NCBI GenBank assembly: GCA_029060725.1
Contig: JAIDTL010000135.1
Span: forward strand, 1 to 64,000
Source: Muribaculaceae bacterium
Lineage (GTDB): Bacteria; Bacteroidota; Bacteroidia; Bacteroidales; Muribaculaceae
Length of the DNA: 64,000 nt
Direction of reading: 5' to 3'
The notes beneath the pieces were generated by a model. The model saw only the letters and a list, made by a program, of their open reading frames with translations, was not told the origin of the DNA and made no database searches. This document shows positions 44,998 through 54,542 of this stretch, piece by piece. The position numbers were made by a program, and so were the translations under genes. Within the stretch, counting starts at the first letter, position 1, and each line of letters starts with the position of its first letter.

Positions 44998-47589
44998 TTA
45001 TTTAACCTCGATGTAGAATGTCTTAGTTGAAGTGTAACCTGAGTAGTCAAGTCCCTGGTATACGATTTGGTAAAGGCCTTTAGTTGATGGCACATCAAAT
45101 ACAACTTCTGTTTCGTTACCGTTAAGAATCTGCTGGAATACAACAGAACCAGTTGCTGCATTTTTAACACCGATAAACTTCTTGCAAGCAGGAACTACGA
45201 ATTCACCAGTATAGTTAGTGAGGTAAAGCTTCATAGAGCCGGCACCTTCAACCTGAGTAGCAGATTCCTTCTTCTGAGAAAGGCGTTCGATACCACCCTT
45301 AGCGTCATAGAATGCGACAACCTGAAGAGCAGCATTCGGGTTAGCGAGGAACTTGTTGATCTTATTTGCAACCTTGTTGTAGAGATCAAACATCTTGTTG
45401 ACACGCTTGAAGTAGTTGTTGCCTTCAACATCGAAGATGCTTTCAACGTTAGCCTTAAGATCGCTGATGATAGAATTGATCTGCTGGTTCATCTGGAGAA
45501 GAACTGCGTCAACCTTGATATTTGCTTCAGCCTTGAATGCTTTGTAGTTAGGATTAGTATCATCCATTCCGACAACATGGCAGAGTACATCTACAATTGC
45601 ATCATTTACTTTAGCAACGACTTCTGAAGGTTCAGTGCCACAAGGAACCAAAATTTCACCAGGCTTATTTCCAGCATACGCACCAGACTCTAATACCATT
45701 CTGCCCAACACAGGATATGCACCATTGATCTTAAGACCTGTAATAGTTGCAGTGAGCTGATCTGTACCGCTAATTGAAACGCTTTCAATAGATACTGAGT
45801 TACCCTTTACCTCAGTTGTGGCATTAACATTAAACTTGCTTGAGATCTTATCCTTAATTCTGTCGATGAAGTTGTCAAGGTTACCAATAGTAGGAACAGT
45901 CTTTGAAGAACCTTCACCCTTAAGAGTGTTGTAGCTCAAAGGATGAGCAGTTGCAACGCCAACCTCATATTTGCTGAGAACTGAGTAATCCTTGAAGTCA
46001 CGAGTTTCAACTGTTATAGTCTGAGGAGTTCCATCATTGTTGTAAACAGGCTTTCCATTTTCGTCATAAACCACCTGTTCAGTCTTCTCAGTCTTATCAA
46101 TATCTTGAGCAGACCAGTCATAGCGAACTGCGTATGCAGGCATGCTTTGAAGATTATTGTTTACTTGATCGTAAACCACCTTAAGGAGCTTAGCAGCAGA
46201 GGCAGTGGAAGGATCATTCAAGATACCCTTAACAGCATCTTTCATATCATCCTTATTGAGTGAAACTTCAACATCTGCACGATTGTCGTATGCTATAGAC
46301 ATCTCAGCTTCGTAGAAACCATTGCCATCAACTGTAGCCTGAGCACGAGAAGAACCAAAATTCAAAAGATAATCGCTCTTTGCTGGAACAATCTTAACTG
46401 AAGATAATTTCTCACCCTTAGAATTTTCCAAATAAAGCTTAGTGTCGGTGAAATTGTGACCTACAGGATTGATTGTCAGGAACAGTCTACCGAGATCAAT
46501 GGGACCATCGTAAACGTTTTTAACATTTTCAGTATCAAAGTTCTTGAACAATTCAGGATCGAGTTGCTCAATACGATAGGTCGGGAAATCTTCGATACCA
46601 GGAATATTTTCGCCATACCAACCGAAGAGGAGGTTGCTCTGAACGCCAATTGGGAGGCTGAAGTCACCGAATACAGGACCGAAAGCACGCTGCACGAGGA
46701 TACCGGTGATAAGCTTGTCAATTCTATTCACAAGAGCTTCAACTTTAGACTCTAAGTTAGCAACTCTATTTCTGAGGTCTTCTAAAGAAGCTTCAACAAA
46801 GTCAAGACGCTCTTCAGCAGCTTCAATCTTCTTGTTAATTTCCGGGATAGTCTCGTTGTTCAGCTTATTGATTGCTTCCCAGATTTCAGTATGATTTTCT
46901 GCTTCAAGTTTTTTCTGAAGTTCTTCTTTAATGGCATCAATTTGAGCTTGAAGGCTATTTGGATTGTCGGCACCATTGAGAAGTTTATTAATAGCATCAA
47001 TCTTATCTTCTATGCCATTATCACCAGAGATAAGCTTCTCAAGATTTTCAACTTTCTCTTCTAAGCCTATTTTTTCACCATCTCCCTTTAAAAGCTTATA
47101 TAGTGCTTCGTTGCCCCATTGACCATTAGTAACGATACCATTGATATCATTAACCAACTTCTGAAGGCCATTTTGGGGGTCACGACCAAGAATATTCCAG
47201 ATATCATTCACATCACCGGTAAGGCCACCGGTTTTGTCGTTAGCATAGTTAGTGCCCCAAAGAGCTTCGCTAAGACCTTTAATGTCGTTGTCGTAGTTGC
47301 GCCATTCTTCGAGGAATTTTTTCACATCAGGATCAATACCCTCAGCGTTTGGATCCATACCCATAAGCTGTTCCCTGAATGTCTCGAGCTTTGAGACTCT
47401 TTCATCGAGAGAATTCGCTCCGTCTCTGCAGAAGTCCCACAATTCCTTCAGCTGCTTGTCGCTCAAGCTCTTGTCATAGTCATAACGATGTTCGAAGTCG
47501 CTCAAGTCGTCCTTACAGGACTGGAGAGATACCATAGAAGCGCCTCCAAGAAGGGCCAAGGTAACTCCGTAGAGTACTTTTTTCTTCAT
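44998..47589 (-). CDS. Large coiled-coil lipoprotein of unknown function
   Basis: The 863-residue protein has a lipoprotein signal (SLQSC, Cys25), so it is anchored in the envelope, probably at the outer membrane. Residues about 30-300 are heptad-rich with charged Glu/Lys/Leu and Asn repeats, ending in RLDFVEASLEDLRNRVANLE, and should form a long trimeric or dimeric coiled coil. The remaining 560 residues are beta-rich and end with LYQIVYQGLDYSGYTSTKTF. I know no characterised family. Codon use is regular and the consensus promoter and leader hint at strong expression. The OmpA-family gene follows, suggesting a joint structural role, possibly as a surface or periplasm-spanning fibre; that is inference. 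Confidence 0.85.
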   Translation of the reverse strand: MKKKVLYGVTLALLGGASMVSLQSCKDDLSDFEHRYDYDKSLSDKQLKELWDFCRDGANSLDERVSKLETFREQLMGMDPNAEGIDPDVKKFLEEWRNYDNDIKGLSEALWGTNYANDKTGGLTGDVNDIWNILGRDPQNGLQKLVNDINGIVTNGQWGNEALYKLLKGDGEKIGLEEKVENLEKLISGDNGIEDKIDAINKLLNGADNPNSLQAQIDAIKEELQKKLEAENHTEIWEAINKLNNETIPEINKKIEAAEERLDFVEASLEDLRNRVANLESKVEALVNRIDKLITGILVQRAFGPVFGDFSLPIGVQSNLLFGWYGENIPGIEDFPTYRIEQLDPELFKNFDTENVKNVYDGPIDLGRLFLTINPVGHNFTDTKLYLENSKGEKLSSVKIVPAKSDYLLNFGSSRAQATVDGNGFYEAEMSIAYDNRADVEVSLNKDDMKDAVKGILNDPSTASAAKLLKVVYDQVNNNLQSMPAYAVRYDWSAQDIDKTEKTEQVVYDENGKPVYNNDGTPQTITVETRDFKDYSVLSKYEVGVATAHPLSYNTLKGEGSSKTVPTIGNLDNFIDRIKDKISSKFNVNATTEVKGNSVSIESVSISGTDQLTATITGLKINGAYPVLGRMVLESGAYAGNKPGEILVPCGTEPSEVVAKVNDAIVDVLCHVVGMDDTNPNYKAFKAEANIKVDAVLLQMNQQINSIISDLKANVESIFDVEGNNYFKRVNKMFDLYNKVANKINKFLANPNAALQVVAFYDAKGGIERLSQKKESATQVEGAGSMKLYLTNYTGEFVVPACKKFIGVKNAATGSVVFQQILNGNETEVVFDVPSTKGLYQIVYQGLDYSGYTSTKTFYIEVK

Positions 47590-47728
47590 CTTCAGTAAAT
47601 TTAAGTTATTGATAATTATTTATTTGTTTGATTACTTCATATATTATGTGGAATCAAGTAGGCGCACCTGAGAAACTCTTAGTAGCTTACCTTATCGATA
47701 TATTCTTTACATTTTAACTAAACGAATG

Positions 47729-47760
47729 CAAAATTAATATAAATTTTTCAATTTTCACAA
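47729..47760 (-). promoter_or_regulatory. Promoter of the giant lipoprotein gene (TTG-N21-TAATTTTG)
   Basis: On the minus strand TTG (47760-47758), a 21-base spacer and TAATTTTG (47736-47729) fit the consensus. The predicted leader is about 130 nt, long for this organism, with no gene in it. Confidence 0.7.
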
Positions 47761-47873
47761 AAAAAATGCAAAAAATTTTCCACCACATTCCTATAACACA
47801 AAAAATCGTATAAAGTTTTGCAACGATTGTTAAAAATTGGGGATATGAGATATAGCAGGCTCACCGTGTCCAT

Positions 47874-47902
47874 AACGTAATAAAGCACGCTCCGCGTGCG
47901 CC
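47874..47902 (-). repeat. Family B hairpin repeat, copy 2 (inverted)
   Basis: Read on the minus strand it is GGCGCACGCGGAGCGTGC then TTTATTACGTT. The stem is GCACGC/GCGTGC where copies 1 and 3 have GCATGC/GCATGC, a T-A to C-G pair change that keeps pairing. Confidence 0.8.
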
Positions 47903-47947
47903 CTACTGCGACCAAAGGGAAACATAGGATTCTTAAAGTATTGTTAT

Positions 47948-47987
47948 GACGCGCGGGGGCGCATGCGGAGCATGCTTTATTACGTTG
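47948..47987 (+). repeat. Family B hairpin repeat, copy 3
   Basis: GACGCGCGGGGGCGCATGCG leads into GGAGCATGC and TTTATTACGTTG, with a trailing TTTGACGCGGGTG up to the ispG stop codon. It matches copy 1 closely and lies 45 bp from the inverted copy 2. Confidence 0.8.
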
Positions 47988-48001
47988 TTTGACGCGGGTG
48001 T

Positions 48002-49609
48002 TTAAGGGTGGTCTTGGGCGATTAGGGAGAGGAGGGCGGGGAGGGCTTCGGAGGCGGGGATGTTTTTCTTGACGAGTTCCTTACCTTTATATATAGAGAC
48101 TCTTCCGGGACCGGCTCCGACATATCCATAGTCGGCATCCGCCATCTCTCCCGGTCCGTTGACGATACAGCCCATGACCCCTATCTTGAGGCCCTTAAGA
48201 TGGGATGTGTGTGCTTTCACTTCTGCCAAGGTCTTCTGAAGGTCGAAGAGCGTGCGTCCGCAACCGGGACATGCGATGTATTCAGTCTTCGAAATCCTGA
48301 GGCGCGCTGCCTGCAAGATACCAAGCGCAACACTTGTCACTTCTTCTTTCGAAAATTTCTCAGACGCTACGATACCTATTCCGGAGGCATAGCCATCAAG
48401 AAGCAGGGGGCCAAAGTCAGCACCCGCCTCTATCTGGAGGGTTTCGAGATCTGTGGTAAGGAAGCCCATCATGACTATTACAGGATTTTTGCCCCCCATA
48501 GCTACAAAACGGTCGATCCAACTTTTGAAGGCGCCGGGACGGTTGTCGGAGGAGGTAGTCAGCACGATTGGAAGGTCATCGCCAAAGAGCTTTGGCTGCA
48601 TGGACGTAGAGACATAATGCCAGTCGGGCTGAAGGGTGAAGTCGAGGTCCATGACGGGGAAGTCGGTGGCAGAAAGAGACATAGCATAATCGCGTGGTTT
48701 GCCGGGGAGGATTGTCTCCGGGACCGGGATTGGCTCGTGGCCTGAGCGGGATGCTATGTAGTCGCGAAGTTTTATGGCTACAGGGATCTCATTTTCGGGG
48801 TCTTCGCTAAGAGACACGCGGATGGTATCCCCTATTCCATCAGTCAGGAGTGTGCCGATACCAACGGCACTTTTGATACGGCCGTCTTCGCCATCGCCGG
48901 CTTCAGTGACACCAAGATGGAGAGGGAAATGCATATCTTCCTTATCCATCTCGCTGACGAGCAGACGCACAGTCTCAACCATGACCGTGACATTAGAGGC
49001 TTTGACAGAAATGACGATATTGTCGAAATCCTCTTCACGGGCAATGCGTAGAAATTCCATTACGGACTCCACCATACCGGCAGGAGTGTCGCCATATCGG
49101 CTCATGATACGGTCGGAAAGAGAACCATGGTTGACACCAAGACGCACACATGTGCCCTGCTCCTTACATAAGGAGAGGAAAGGAACGAATTTATCGCGAA
49201 TCTTCTGGAGCTCCTGGGCATATTCCTCATCAGTAAACTCCAGTTTTTGGAATGTGCGGGCAGCGTCGACGAAGTTGCCGGGATTGATGCGCACTTTGTC
49301 GCAAGTGGAGGCAGCTTCGAAAGCGGCTTTCGGATTGAAATGAACATCTGCCACAAGGGGGACATCACAACCCTGATCGAGCAAGGCTTTCTTGATATTA
49401 GCCATATTGGAGGCTTCCTTGACGCCTTGAGTAGTGAGACGCACCAGCTCGCCACCGGCATCTGCGATGCGTCGCGCTTGGGCTGCGCTTGCTTCGGTGT
49501 CGTTGGTGTTGGTGTTGCACATCGACTGGATGCGGATGGGGTTGTCGGCTCCTATCTCGACGTTGCCGGCTTTGGCGACGCTGCTTTTTCTCCTTTTATA
49601 ATTGTACAC
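48002..49609 (-). CDS. ispG: 4-hydroxy-3-methylbut-2-enyl diphosphate synthase (IspG), long form
   Basis: IspG reduces methylerythritol cyclodiphosphate to HMBPP with a [4Fe-4S] cluster in the MEP isoprenoid pathway. The barrel starts at GNVEIGADNPIRIQSMCNTN, and the cluster domain has YIACPGCGRTLFDLQ (two Cys) and IGVMGCIVNGPGEMADADYG (third Cys and Glu). Between them lies the additional domain found in Bacteroidetes and plants. The start is uncertain: an open frame reaches 49708 with TTG, but that runs through a 7-bp array and into cysS. I use the GTG at 49609 (MYNYKRRKSSV), 37 bases after the cysS stop. The gene ends next to family B repeats. Confidence 0.93.
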   Translation of the reverse strand: MYNYKRRKSSVAKAGNVEIGADNPIRIQSMCNTNTNDTEASAAQARRIADAGGELVRLTTQGVKEASNMANIKKALLDQGCDVPLVADVHFNPKAAFEAASTCDKVRINPGNFVDAARTFQKLEFTDEEYAQELQKIRDKFVPFLSLCKEQGTCVRLGVNHGSLSDRIMSRYGDTPAGMVESVMEFLRIAREEDFDNIVISVKASNVTVMVETVRLLVSEMDKEDMHFPLHLGVTEAGDGEDGRIKSAVGIGTLLTDGIGDTIRVSLSEDPENEIPVAIKLRDYIASRSGHEPIPVPETILPGKPRDYAMSLSATDFPVMDLDFTLQPDWHYVSTSMQPKLFGDDLPIVLTTSSDNRPGAFKSWIDRFVAMGGKNPVIVMMGFLTTDLETLQIEAGADFGPLLLDGYASGIGIVASEKFSKEEVTSVALGILQAARLRISKTEYIACPGCGRTLFDLQKTLAEVKAHTSHLKGLKIGVMGCIVNGPGEMADADYGYVGAGPGRVSIYKGKELVKKNIPASEALPALLSLIAQDHP

Positions 49610-49613
49610 CTCT

Positions 49614-49648
49614 AATTGAGAATTGAGAATTGAGAATTCTAAATTATT
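49614..49648. repeat. 7-bp tandem array (AATTGAG type) between cysS and ispG
   Basis: Units AATTGAG, AATTGAG, AATTGAG, AATTCTA and AATTATT fill almost the entire gap and reach the cysS stop codon at 49647-49649. The array lies just upstream of the ispG start, so unit-number changes would alter the spacing between the two genes. Confidence 0.85.
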
Positions 49649-51119
49649 ATTTGATTTTCCATTCGACGCCGTTCTTTGTGTCTTTGACGTCGAAGCCGAG
49701 GGCGGCAAGGCGGTCGCGGATCAAGTCGCTGGTGGTCCAGTCTTTGGCTGCCTTTGCATTCTTGCGGACATCCATAAGCAGATCTACGGCTCCTTCAAAT
49801 GCCTTGGTGGTCTTGGAGTCGGCTTCGCCTGCGGCTGAATCAACGCGGATGCCGAGCAAATCGATGAGGAATGTCTGGAAAAGAGACTTGAGTTTGTCGA
49901 TGTCTGCCGCGTCGAGGGTAATCTGCCCGTCGGTAGCCTGGTTGATGTAGCGGCATGCTTCGAAAAGCTCTGCAATCACCATTGGGGTATTAAGGTCGTC
50001 GTCCATTGCCTCATAGCATTTTGCTGCAAAATCGGGCAATTCCACGCTTGACTTTTCAGCTGGCACGAGTGCCTGAAGACGGCGATACCCGTCGAGCATC
50101 TTCTGAAGAGCCTTGTCGGCTGCCTGCAGGGCAGAGTCGGAGAAGTCAACTGTGCTGCGATACTGGGCCTGAAGGATGAAGAATCGTATCACCATCGGAG
50201 AATATGGACGCGTCAGCAACGGGTGTTCACCTTTGAAGAATTGCTCAAGGGTGATGAAGTTGTTGTAGCTCTTACCCATTTTCTTTCCGGCAATGGTGAT
50301 CATGTTGTTGTGCATCCAATAGCGGACTGTGTCATGACCCTTTGCAGCGACGCTCTGAGCTATCTCGCATTCATGGTGTGGGAACATGAGGTCCATTCCG
50401 CCGCCGTGTATGTCAAACTCTTCGCCAAGGTACTTCTCGCCCATAGTGGAGCATTCGAGATGCCAACCGGGGAAGCCTTCGCTCCATGGGGATGGCCAGT
50501 GCATGATATGCTCGGGAGCAGCTTTCTTCCAAAGTGCAAAATCAAGAGGATTGCGTTTTTCATCTTGACCGTCGAGTTCGCGGGTGGTGCTCAGGAGATC
50601 ATCGATATTTCTGCCGGATAGTTTTCCATAGTTATGATCCTTATTATATTTTGCCACATCAAAATATACGGAGCCCTGGCTTTCGTAAGCATATCCGGAC
50701 TCAATGATCTTCTTGATATATTCGATTTGCTCGATGATGTGTCCGGAAGCATGGGGTTCGATGCTTGGAGGAAGCACATTGAGGGCTTCCATGTCGTGAT
50801 GGTAGCGATTGAGATAGTATTGCACCACCTCCATCGGCTCGAGCTGCTCGAGACGTGCTTTTTTTGCCACCTTATCCTCACCGGAATCGGCATCATGCTC
50901 AAGATGACCTACATCGGTGATGTTACGGACATAGCGCACCTTGTAGCCAAGATGCTTCAGATAGCGGAAGAGGATGTCGAAGGTGATGGCAGGACGCGCA
51001 TGTCCGAGATGCGCGTCGCCATATACTGTAGGTCCGCATACATACATGCCGACGCGCCCCTCATGGAGGGGTTTGAAGGGCTGTTTGATGCGGCTGAGAG
51101 TGTTATAAATGTAGAGCAT
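49647..51119 (-). CDS. cysS: Cysteinyl-tRNA synthetase
   Basis: This class I synthetase charges tRNA-Cys. The N-terminus contains the zinc-ligand and HIGH region [20 protein letters not shown], and [18 protein letters not shown] is the KMSKS-type loop. [17 protein letters not shown] and WHLECSTMG are conserved zinc-site blocks. The length of 490 residues matches the family. The ATG overlaps the DUF3467 stop by one base (TAATG), so the two are coupled, and ispG follows. Confidence 0.97.
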   Translation of the reverse strand: MLYIYNTLSRIKQPFKPLHEGRVGMYVCGPTVYGDAHLGHARPAITFDILFRYLKHLGYKVRYVRNITDVGHLEHDADSGEDKVAKKARLEQLEPMEVVQYYLNRYHHDMEALNVLPPSIEPHASGHIIEQIEYIKKIIESGYAYESQGSVYFDVAKYNKDHNYGKLSGRNIDDLLSTTRELDGQDEKRNPLDFALWKKAAPEHIMHWPSPWSEGFPGWHLECSTMGEKYLGEEFDIHGGGMDLMFPHHECEIAQSVAAKGHDTVRYWMHNNMITIAGKKMGKSYNNFITLEQFFKGEHPLLTRPYSPMVIRFFILQAQYRSTVDFSDSALQAADKALQKMLDGYRRLQALVPAEKSSVELPDFAAKCYEAMDDDLNTPMVIAELFEACRYINQATDGQITLDAADIDKLKSLFQTFLIDLLGIRVDSAAGEADSKTTKAFEGAVDLLMDVRKNAKAAKDWTTSDLIRDRLAALGFDVKDTKNGVEWKIK

Positions 51120-51421
51120 TAGTTGTTGCTGAAGTTTTGGTTCTGGCCGGGACGGCGGGGGGCGATCACTCCGAAATTAGCCTCGTATTTCTGGACGTTC
51201 TCGTTGAGGGCGCGAAGAAGTTGCTTTGCATTTTCCGGGCTCATGATGACGCGGCTTACTACAGGCGCCTGCGGCATACCGGGAGCTGCGAAAATGAAGT
51301 CGATGAGAAACTCGTTGGGACCGTGACCGATCATTGCGAGGTTGGAGTATTTGCCGTCGGCTACTTCAGGACGGAGTTGTATCTGAAGCTGATTCTGATT
51401 GTTCTGATTTTCTTGTGCCAT
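51119..51421 (-). CDS. DUF3467 family protein
   Basis: The 100-residue protein starts with a Gln/Asn-rich tail ([16 protein letters not shown]) and continues with the DUF3467 core: [40 protein letters not shown] and [20 protein letters not shown]. Members occur across bacteria and archaea and their function is unknown. The overlap with cysS suggests that its synthesis is linked to it. A candidate promoter lies about 85 bases upstream. Confidence 0.9.
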   Translation of the reverse strand: MAQENQNNQNQLQIQLRPEVADGKYSNLAMIGHGPNEFLIDFIFAAPGMPQAPVVSRVIMSPENAKQLLRALNENVQKYEANFGVIAPRRPGQNQNFSNN

Positions 51422-51506
51422 GTTATTCTAACTATAAATTATTAATTATAAATTATGAACTTTCAATGCGGAATGCAGGAAATGGTGCAGACCGCATTGC
51501 AAGATG

Positions 51507-51537
51507 CGAAATTAATAAAAAATTCCCATTCCTCAAA
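51507..51537 (-). promoter_or_regulatory. Promoter of the DUF3467-cysS-ispG operon (TTTG-N19-TAATTTCG)
   Basis: TTTG (51537-51534), a 19-base spacer and TAATTTCG (51514-51507) match the consensus with one mismatch. Short heptamer units (51437-51457) lie in the leader. Confidence 0.65.
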
Positions 51538-51557
51538 ATAATTTATCACATACGGGC

Positions 51558-51613
51558 ATTAATTATTAACAAACAATAACTTATTGTTCATAACTTATTG
51601 TTCATAACTTATA
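51558..51613. repeat. 7-bp tandem array (ACTTATT/GTTCATA type)
   Basis: Eight heptamers run without a break: ATTAATT, ATTAACA, AACAATA, ACTTATT, GTTCATA, ACTTATT, GTTCATA, ACTTATA. ACTTATT and GTTCATA alternate as a 14-bp repeat. The array ends one base before the stop codon of the gene at 51615. Confidence 0.85.
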
Positions 51614-51614
51614 G

Positions 51615-52412
51615 TTACAGAAGGGAGAGGGTCCAGACGCTGAGGAAGCCTACGGCAGAGCCGGCAAGCACTTGCAAGAGGGTGTGGCGGCCGAGCCAGA
51701 TGCGGGCGCTTCCCAGGAGACCGGCGGTAATGATGGCTCCTACTATCCACCACTCCATGCCATCAGACGAAGGGCCTTCCTTGATCACCTGGATCAGCAT
51801 CGCTACAATGCCTGAAACACCTGCGGCATGAGCACTAATCTTCCACCAGAAGTTGACTGTCAGATTGATAAGGGCTGCCACGGCACCTCCAATATAGAAC
51901 ATTGCCACCCAAAGCGGAGCCATCTTCATATAGAGGAAAAATCCTGTGCCACCAAGGCAGACTATGGTAATAATATAAGGGATAAGACGTTCTTTACGCC
52001 CATTGAGCCCTAAATCTTCGATAATTTTCAACTTCTTCAGCAAAAGGACGAGGAGCATCGGGATTAAGAAGTTGGCACCAAATACGATAAGAGTGAAGAC
52101 CAATTTGGTGCGGAAAGGAGCGAAGGATAGGAATGAGAGTGAAAATATCAATATAATTCCATACACCGGCATCATCAGGGGCACGAACACCCATGAGATA
52201 ATGTTGGAGAAGCGAGTGACGAAACGTTCCCAAGGAGTGAAGTCGTCAGGCTGGACAGGATGATCTGAAGCCGGCTCTTCCTTAGGAGCCACCACTACGG
52301 GCTCTTCAGCCACAGCATCCACAGCTATTTCTTCAGCCTTATTTTCAGGCAGCTCAGCTTCTTGCGGAACCCAACCTTCCGGTTTGGGCATATAATCGAA
52401 ATGATTAGACAT
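51615..52412 (-). CDS. PAP2-like integral membrane protein
   Basis: The 265-residue protein has an acidic Pro/Glu/Ala-rich cytoplasmic N-terminus (about 1-60) and then six membrane helices. ISAHAAGVSG and ARIWLGRHTLLQVLAGSAVG correspond to motifs 2 and 3 of PAP2-type phosphatases, with the catalytic histidines present; motif 1 is poorly conserved (KIIEDLGLNGRKERLIPY). It may dephosphorylate a lipid phosphate such as an isoprenyl or phosphatidyl phosphate. The start overlaps the RluA-like gene by eight bases. Confidence 0.83.
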   Translation of the reverse strand: MSNHFDYMPKPEGWVPQEAELPENKAEEIAVDAVAEEPVVVAPKEEPASDHPVQPDDFTPWERFVTRFSNIISWVFVPLMMPVYGIILIFSLSFLSFAPFRTKLVFTLIVFGANFLIPMLLVLLLKKLKIIEDLGLNGRKERLIPYIITIVCLGGTGFFLYMKMAPLWVAMFYIGGAVAALINLTVNFWWKISAHAAGVSGIVAMLIQVIKEGPSSDGMEWWIVGAIITAGLLGSARIWLGRHTLLQVLAGSAVGFLSVWTLSLL

Positions 52413-53328
52413 ATTTATAGAATTGAGAGGGTACGGGACTCGTAAAATTCATATCACGGCGAGTGACGGGATGGGCAAAGCGCAAAGTTTCTGCATGAAG
52501 CGCAAGACGATGAAGGGGTCCGGAACCGTTGCCATAACGTTTGTCGCCGGTGATGGGACATCCGAGATCGCGTGCATGTACACGTATTTGGTTTTTTCTG
52601 CCGGTGTCAAGGGAGAACTCAGCAAGCGTGTGTCCTTTGCCTTTACGACGCACCTTATAGCGAGTCACTGCAAGCTTTCCTTCATCGGCATCTTCGGTGG
52701 AGTATACCTCATGCTGAGAAGTTTCGGAAAGATAGCTGCGTATCTCCCCGGTCTCGGGAGTCAAGTCTCCATCAAGCAGCGCCACATACTTGCGTTCGAG
52801 CACCATGTTGCTCCAATTATGCTGCAAAGCTTCCTTTGCCTCGACATTCTTGGCAAACACCATCAGTCCGGAAGTGTCGCGGTCAAGACGATGGACTATG
52901 AAAATTTTATTTGATGGATGGACCGACTTCACATAATCGCGCAATATGCTATAGGCAGTCTCAACATTGCTTTTCTTAGAGGAGTCCGTGCCCACGGATA
53001 AAAGTCCGTAGCCTTTATCGACGACTATGATATCATCGTCTTCATATACGATCTTAAGCCGGGGATGACTGAAGACGACAAAAGGACGAGTGAGATTGAG
53101 CTCAACCACACCACCCGGAGGCACCGGAGCATCAAAAGCCGTAGAGACCACTCCATTGACAGCAAAATGACCGAATTTAAGCCATTTCTTAATGTCGGCA
53201 CGTTTTGCATCGGGAAGGACAGAAGAAATGAAAGCCATAAGGCCCATCTCCTCTTCGCCACGGTTCTCGCGACGCAATATGCGGTCGGGAGCCCAGGAGG
53301 CTTTATTATTTTTATTGAAATTTTTCAT
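52405..53328 (-). CDS. RluA family pseudouridine synthase
   Basis: The 307-residue protein has a shortened S4-like N-terminal segment (about 35-80) and the RluA catalytic domain with the active Asp in IVHRLDRDTSGLMVFAKN. VVDKGYGLLSVGTD, RKNQIRVHARDLGCPITGDK and HRLALHAETLRFAHPVT are further family blocks. It should isomerise uridines in 23S rRNA or tRNA; which member of the RluA/C/D group it is cannot be resolved. It is the first gene of a two-gene unit with the PAP2-like protein. Confidence 0.92.
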   Translation of the reverse strand: MKNFNKNNKASWAPDRILRRENRGEEEMGLMAFISSVLPDAKRADIKKWLKFGHFAVNGVVSTAFDAPVPPGGVVELNLTRPFVVFSHPRLKIVYEDDDIIVVDKGYGLLSVGTDSSKKSNVETAYSILRDYVKSVHPSNKIFIVHRLDRDTSGLMVFAKNVEAKEALQHNWSNMVLERKYVALLDGDLTPETGEIRSYLSETSQHEVYSTEDADEGKLAVTRYKVRRKGKGHTLAEFSLDTGRKNQIRVHARDLGCPITGDKRYGNGSGPLHRLALHAETLRFAHPVTRRDMNFTSPVPSQFYKYV

Positions 53329-53337
53329 ATTATTCTT

Positions 53338-53391
53338 ATTAGGCTAATTAGTCCAATTAGTCTTATTAGGCTAATTAGTCCGATGGGGACC
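53338..53391. repeat. 9-bp tandem array (ATTAGTCnn type)
   Basis: Five units (ATTAGGCTA, ATTAGTCCA, ATTAGTCTT, ATTAGGCTA, ATTAGTCCG) plus one degenerate unit lie upstream of the RluA-like gene, in the divergent gap. The consensus is the same as at 7542 and 21482, and in the same orientation. Confidence 0.85.
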
Positions 53392-53500
53392 AATAGGGAT
53401 TTTAATGAGTATTCTTTTTATTAGAACACATTTTACGGATAAAATATTAATGTAAGTGTGATTTTTATTGTTGGAAGATGATACTTTGAAAATATTTTGC

Positions 53501-53508
53501 TATTTTTG
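53501..53508 (+). promoter_or_regulatory. Bacteroidetes -7 element (TATTTTTG)
   Basis: TATTTTTG fits TAnnTTTG and lies 16 bases before the ATG at 53525. No well-placed -33 TTG is visible, so confidence is moderate. It argues against the longer reading frame starting at 53468. Confidence 0.5.
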
Positions 53509-53524
53509 CGAATTGAAACTAAAA

Positions 53525-54538
53525 ATGACAAATATGAAAACTATAATTAGACTTATAGCCATAGCCTGCACATTGCTTCCGTTTGCGTCTCATGCCCAGA
53601 AGGCCGACGATGCATATCCTAACAGGATAAAAGCACTTGCAAATCAGATGAATGAACATGGAGTATTCAATACCATAGAGATTGCCGCCAACATAGGCAC
53701 CACCGGTCTTGGACTGGAAATAGCCTCCCCAATGACAGAATGGGCTAAACTGCGTGCCGGCGTAGACTGGATGCCGCAATTCTCCATACCCATGACTTTC
53801 GGGATGGAAAGCTACGTAGATGGAAAAATCAACAATAAGTTTGAAAAAATCAGAGATCTGATGTATGACATCAGCGGCATGACCATCGATAAGGAGATAA
53901 AGATGGACTCAAAACCGACGATGACCACTTTCCGCCTTCTCGTAGACGTATATCCTTTCAAAGCCAACAGACACTGGCATTTGACGGCAGGATTTTTCGT
54001 GGGGGGCAATTCCGTAGGGTCAAGCATGAACACGATGTCGGAGATGCCTTCCTTGCTTGCTCTCAACATGTATGACAGGATGTATAAAGGGATAACGTCT
54101 GACGAATTCATGGACAGGATCTTTGACGAACCTATCTATGGCGATGTGTATCTTGATCCGGAGGTGGCTATGGAACTGCAAAAACGCATGCAATCTATGG
54201 GACAACTCGGCGTACATGTAGGCGATCATAAGGATGGGACCCCATATATGATGATGCCTGATAAAGACGGCACTGTCAGCGCCAAAGCAAGGGTAAATCG
54301 TTTCCGCCCATACGTTGGTTTTGGCTATGGAGGAGCTTTGAGCCCCGACGGGAAATGGCAGGCTTCATTTGATGCCGGCGTACAGTTCTGGGGAGGAGCT
54401 CCCAAGGTGACGACACACGACGGGACTGTCCTAAATGACCTCATCAACCTAAGAGGGAAAGTGGGCACTTACATGGACATTATGAAGAGTGTCCCGGTCT
54501 ACCCTACTATCGATTTCCGTATCTCTTATAGGTTTTGA
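53525..54538 (+). CDS. Putative outer-membrane beta-barrel protein
   Basis: The gene starts at ATG 53525 or 53534, both downstream of the -7 element, and gives a signal peptide (MKTIIRLIAIACTLLPFASHA followed by Gln). The mature part has many alternating hydrophobic strands such as FRLLVDVYPFKANRHWHLTA, YVGFGYGGALSPDGKW and ends in TIDFRISYRF, with the terminal Phe typical of outer-membrane barrels. I do not recognise a specific family. DUF2851 starts four bases after the stop, so the two are co-transcribed. Confidence 0.8.
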   Translation: MTNMKTIIRLIAIACTLLPFASHAQKADDAYPNRIKALANQMNEHGVFNTIEIAANIGTTGLGLEIASPMTEWAKLRAGVDWMPQFSIPMTFGMESYVDGKINNKFEKIRDLMYDISGMTIDKEIKMDSKPTMTTFRLLVDVYPFKANRHWHLTAGFFVGGNSVGSSMNTMSEMPSLLALNMYDRMYKGITSDEFMDRIFDEPIYGDVYLDPEVAMELQKRMQSMGQLGVHVGDHKDGTPYMMMPDKDGTVSAKARVNRFRPYVGFGYGGALSPDGKWQASFDAGVQFWGGAPKVTTHDGTVLNDLINLRGKVGTYMDIMKSVPVYPTIDFRISYRF

Positions 54539-54542
54539 AGTT

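Larger units (their letters stand above)
47590..48001. other. Gap upstream of the giant lipoprotein gene
   Basis: The 412 bp hold the leader and promoter of the lipoprotein gene (47590-47760), an AT-rich stretch, and two family B repeats in opposite orientation (47874-47902 and 47948-47987). No coding potential is visible. Confidence 0.8.

Noticed and set aside
49609-49708. Longer IspG N-terminus from the TTG at 49708
   Set aside because: The extra 33 codons run through a 7-bp array and into cysS, and they encode no IspG-like sequence.
53468-53524. Upstream extension of the beta-barrel gene
   Set aside because: A -7 promoter element lies inside it and the signal peptide begins after it.
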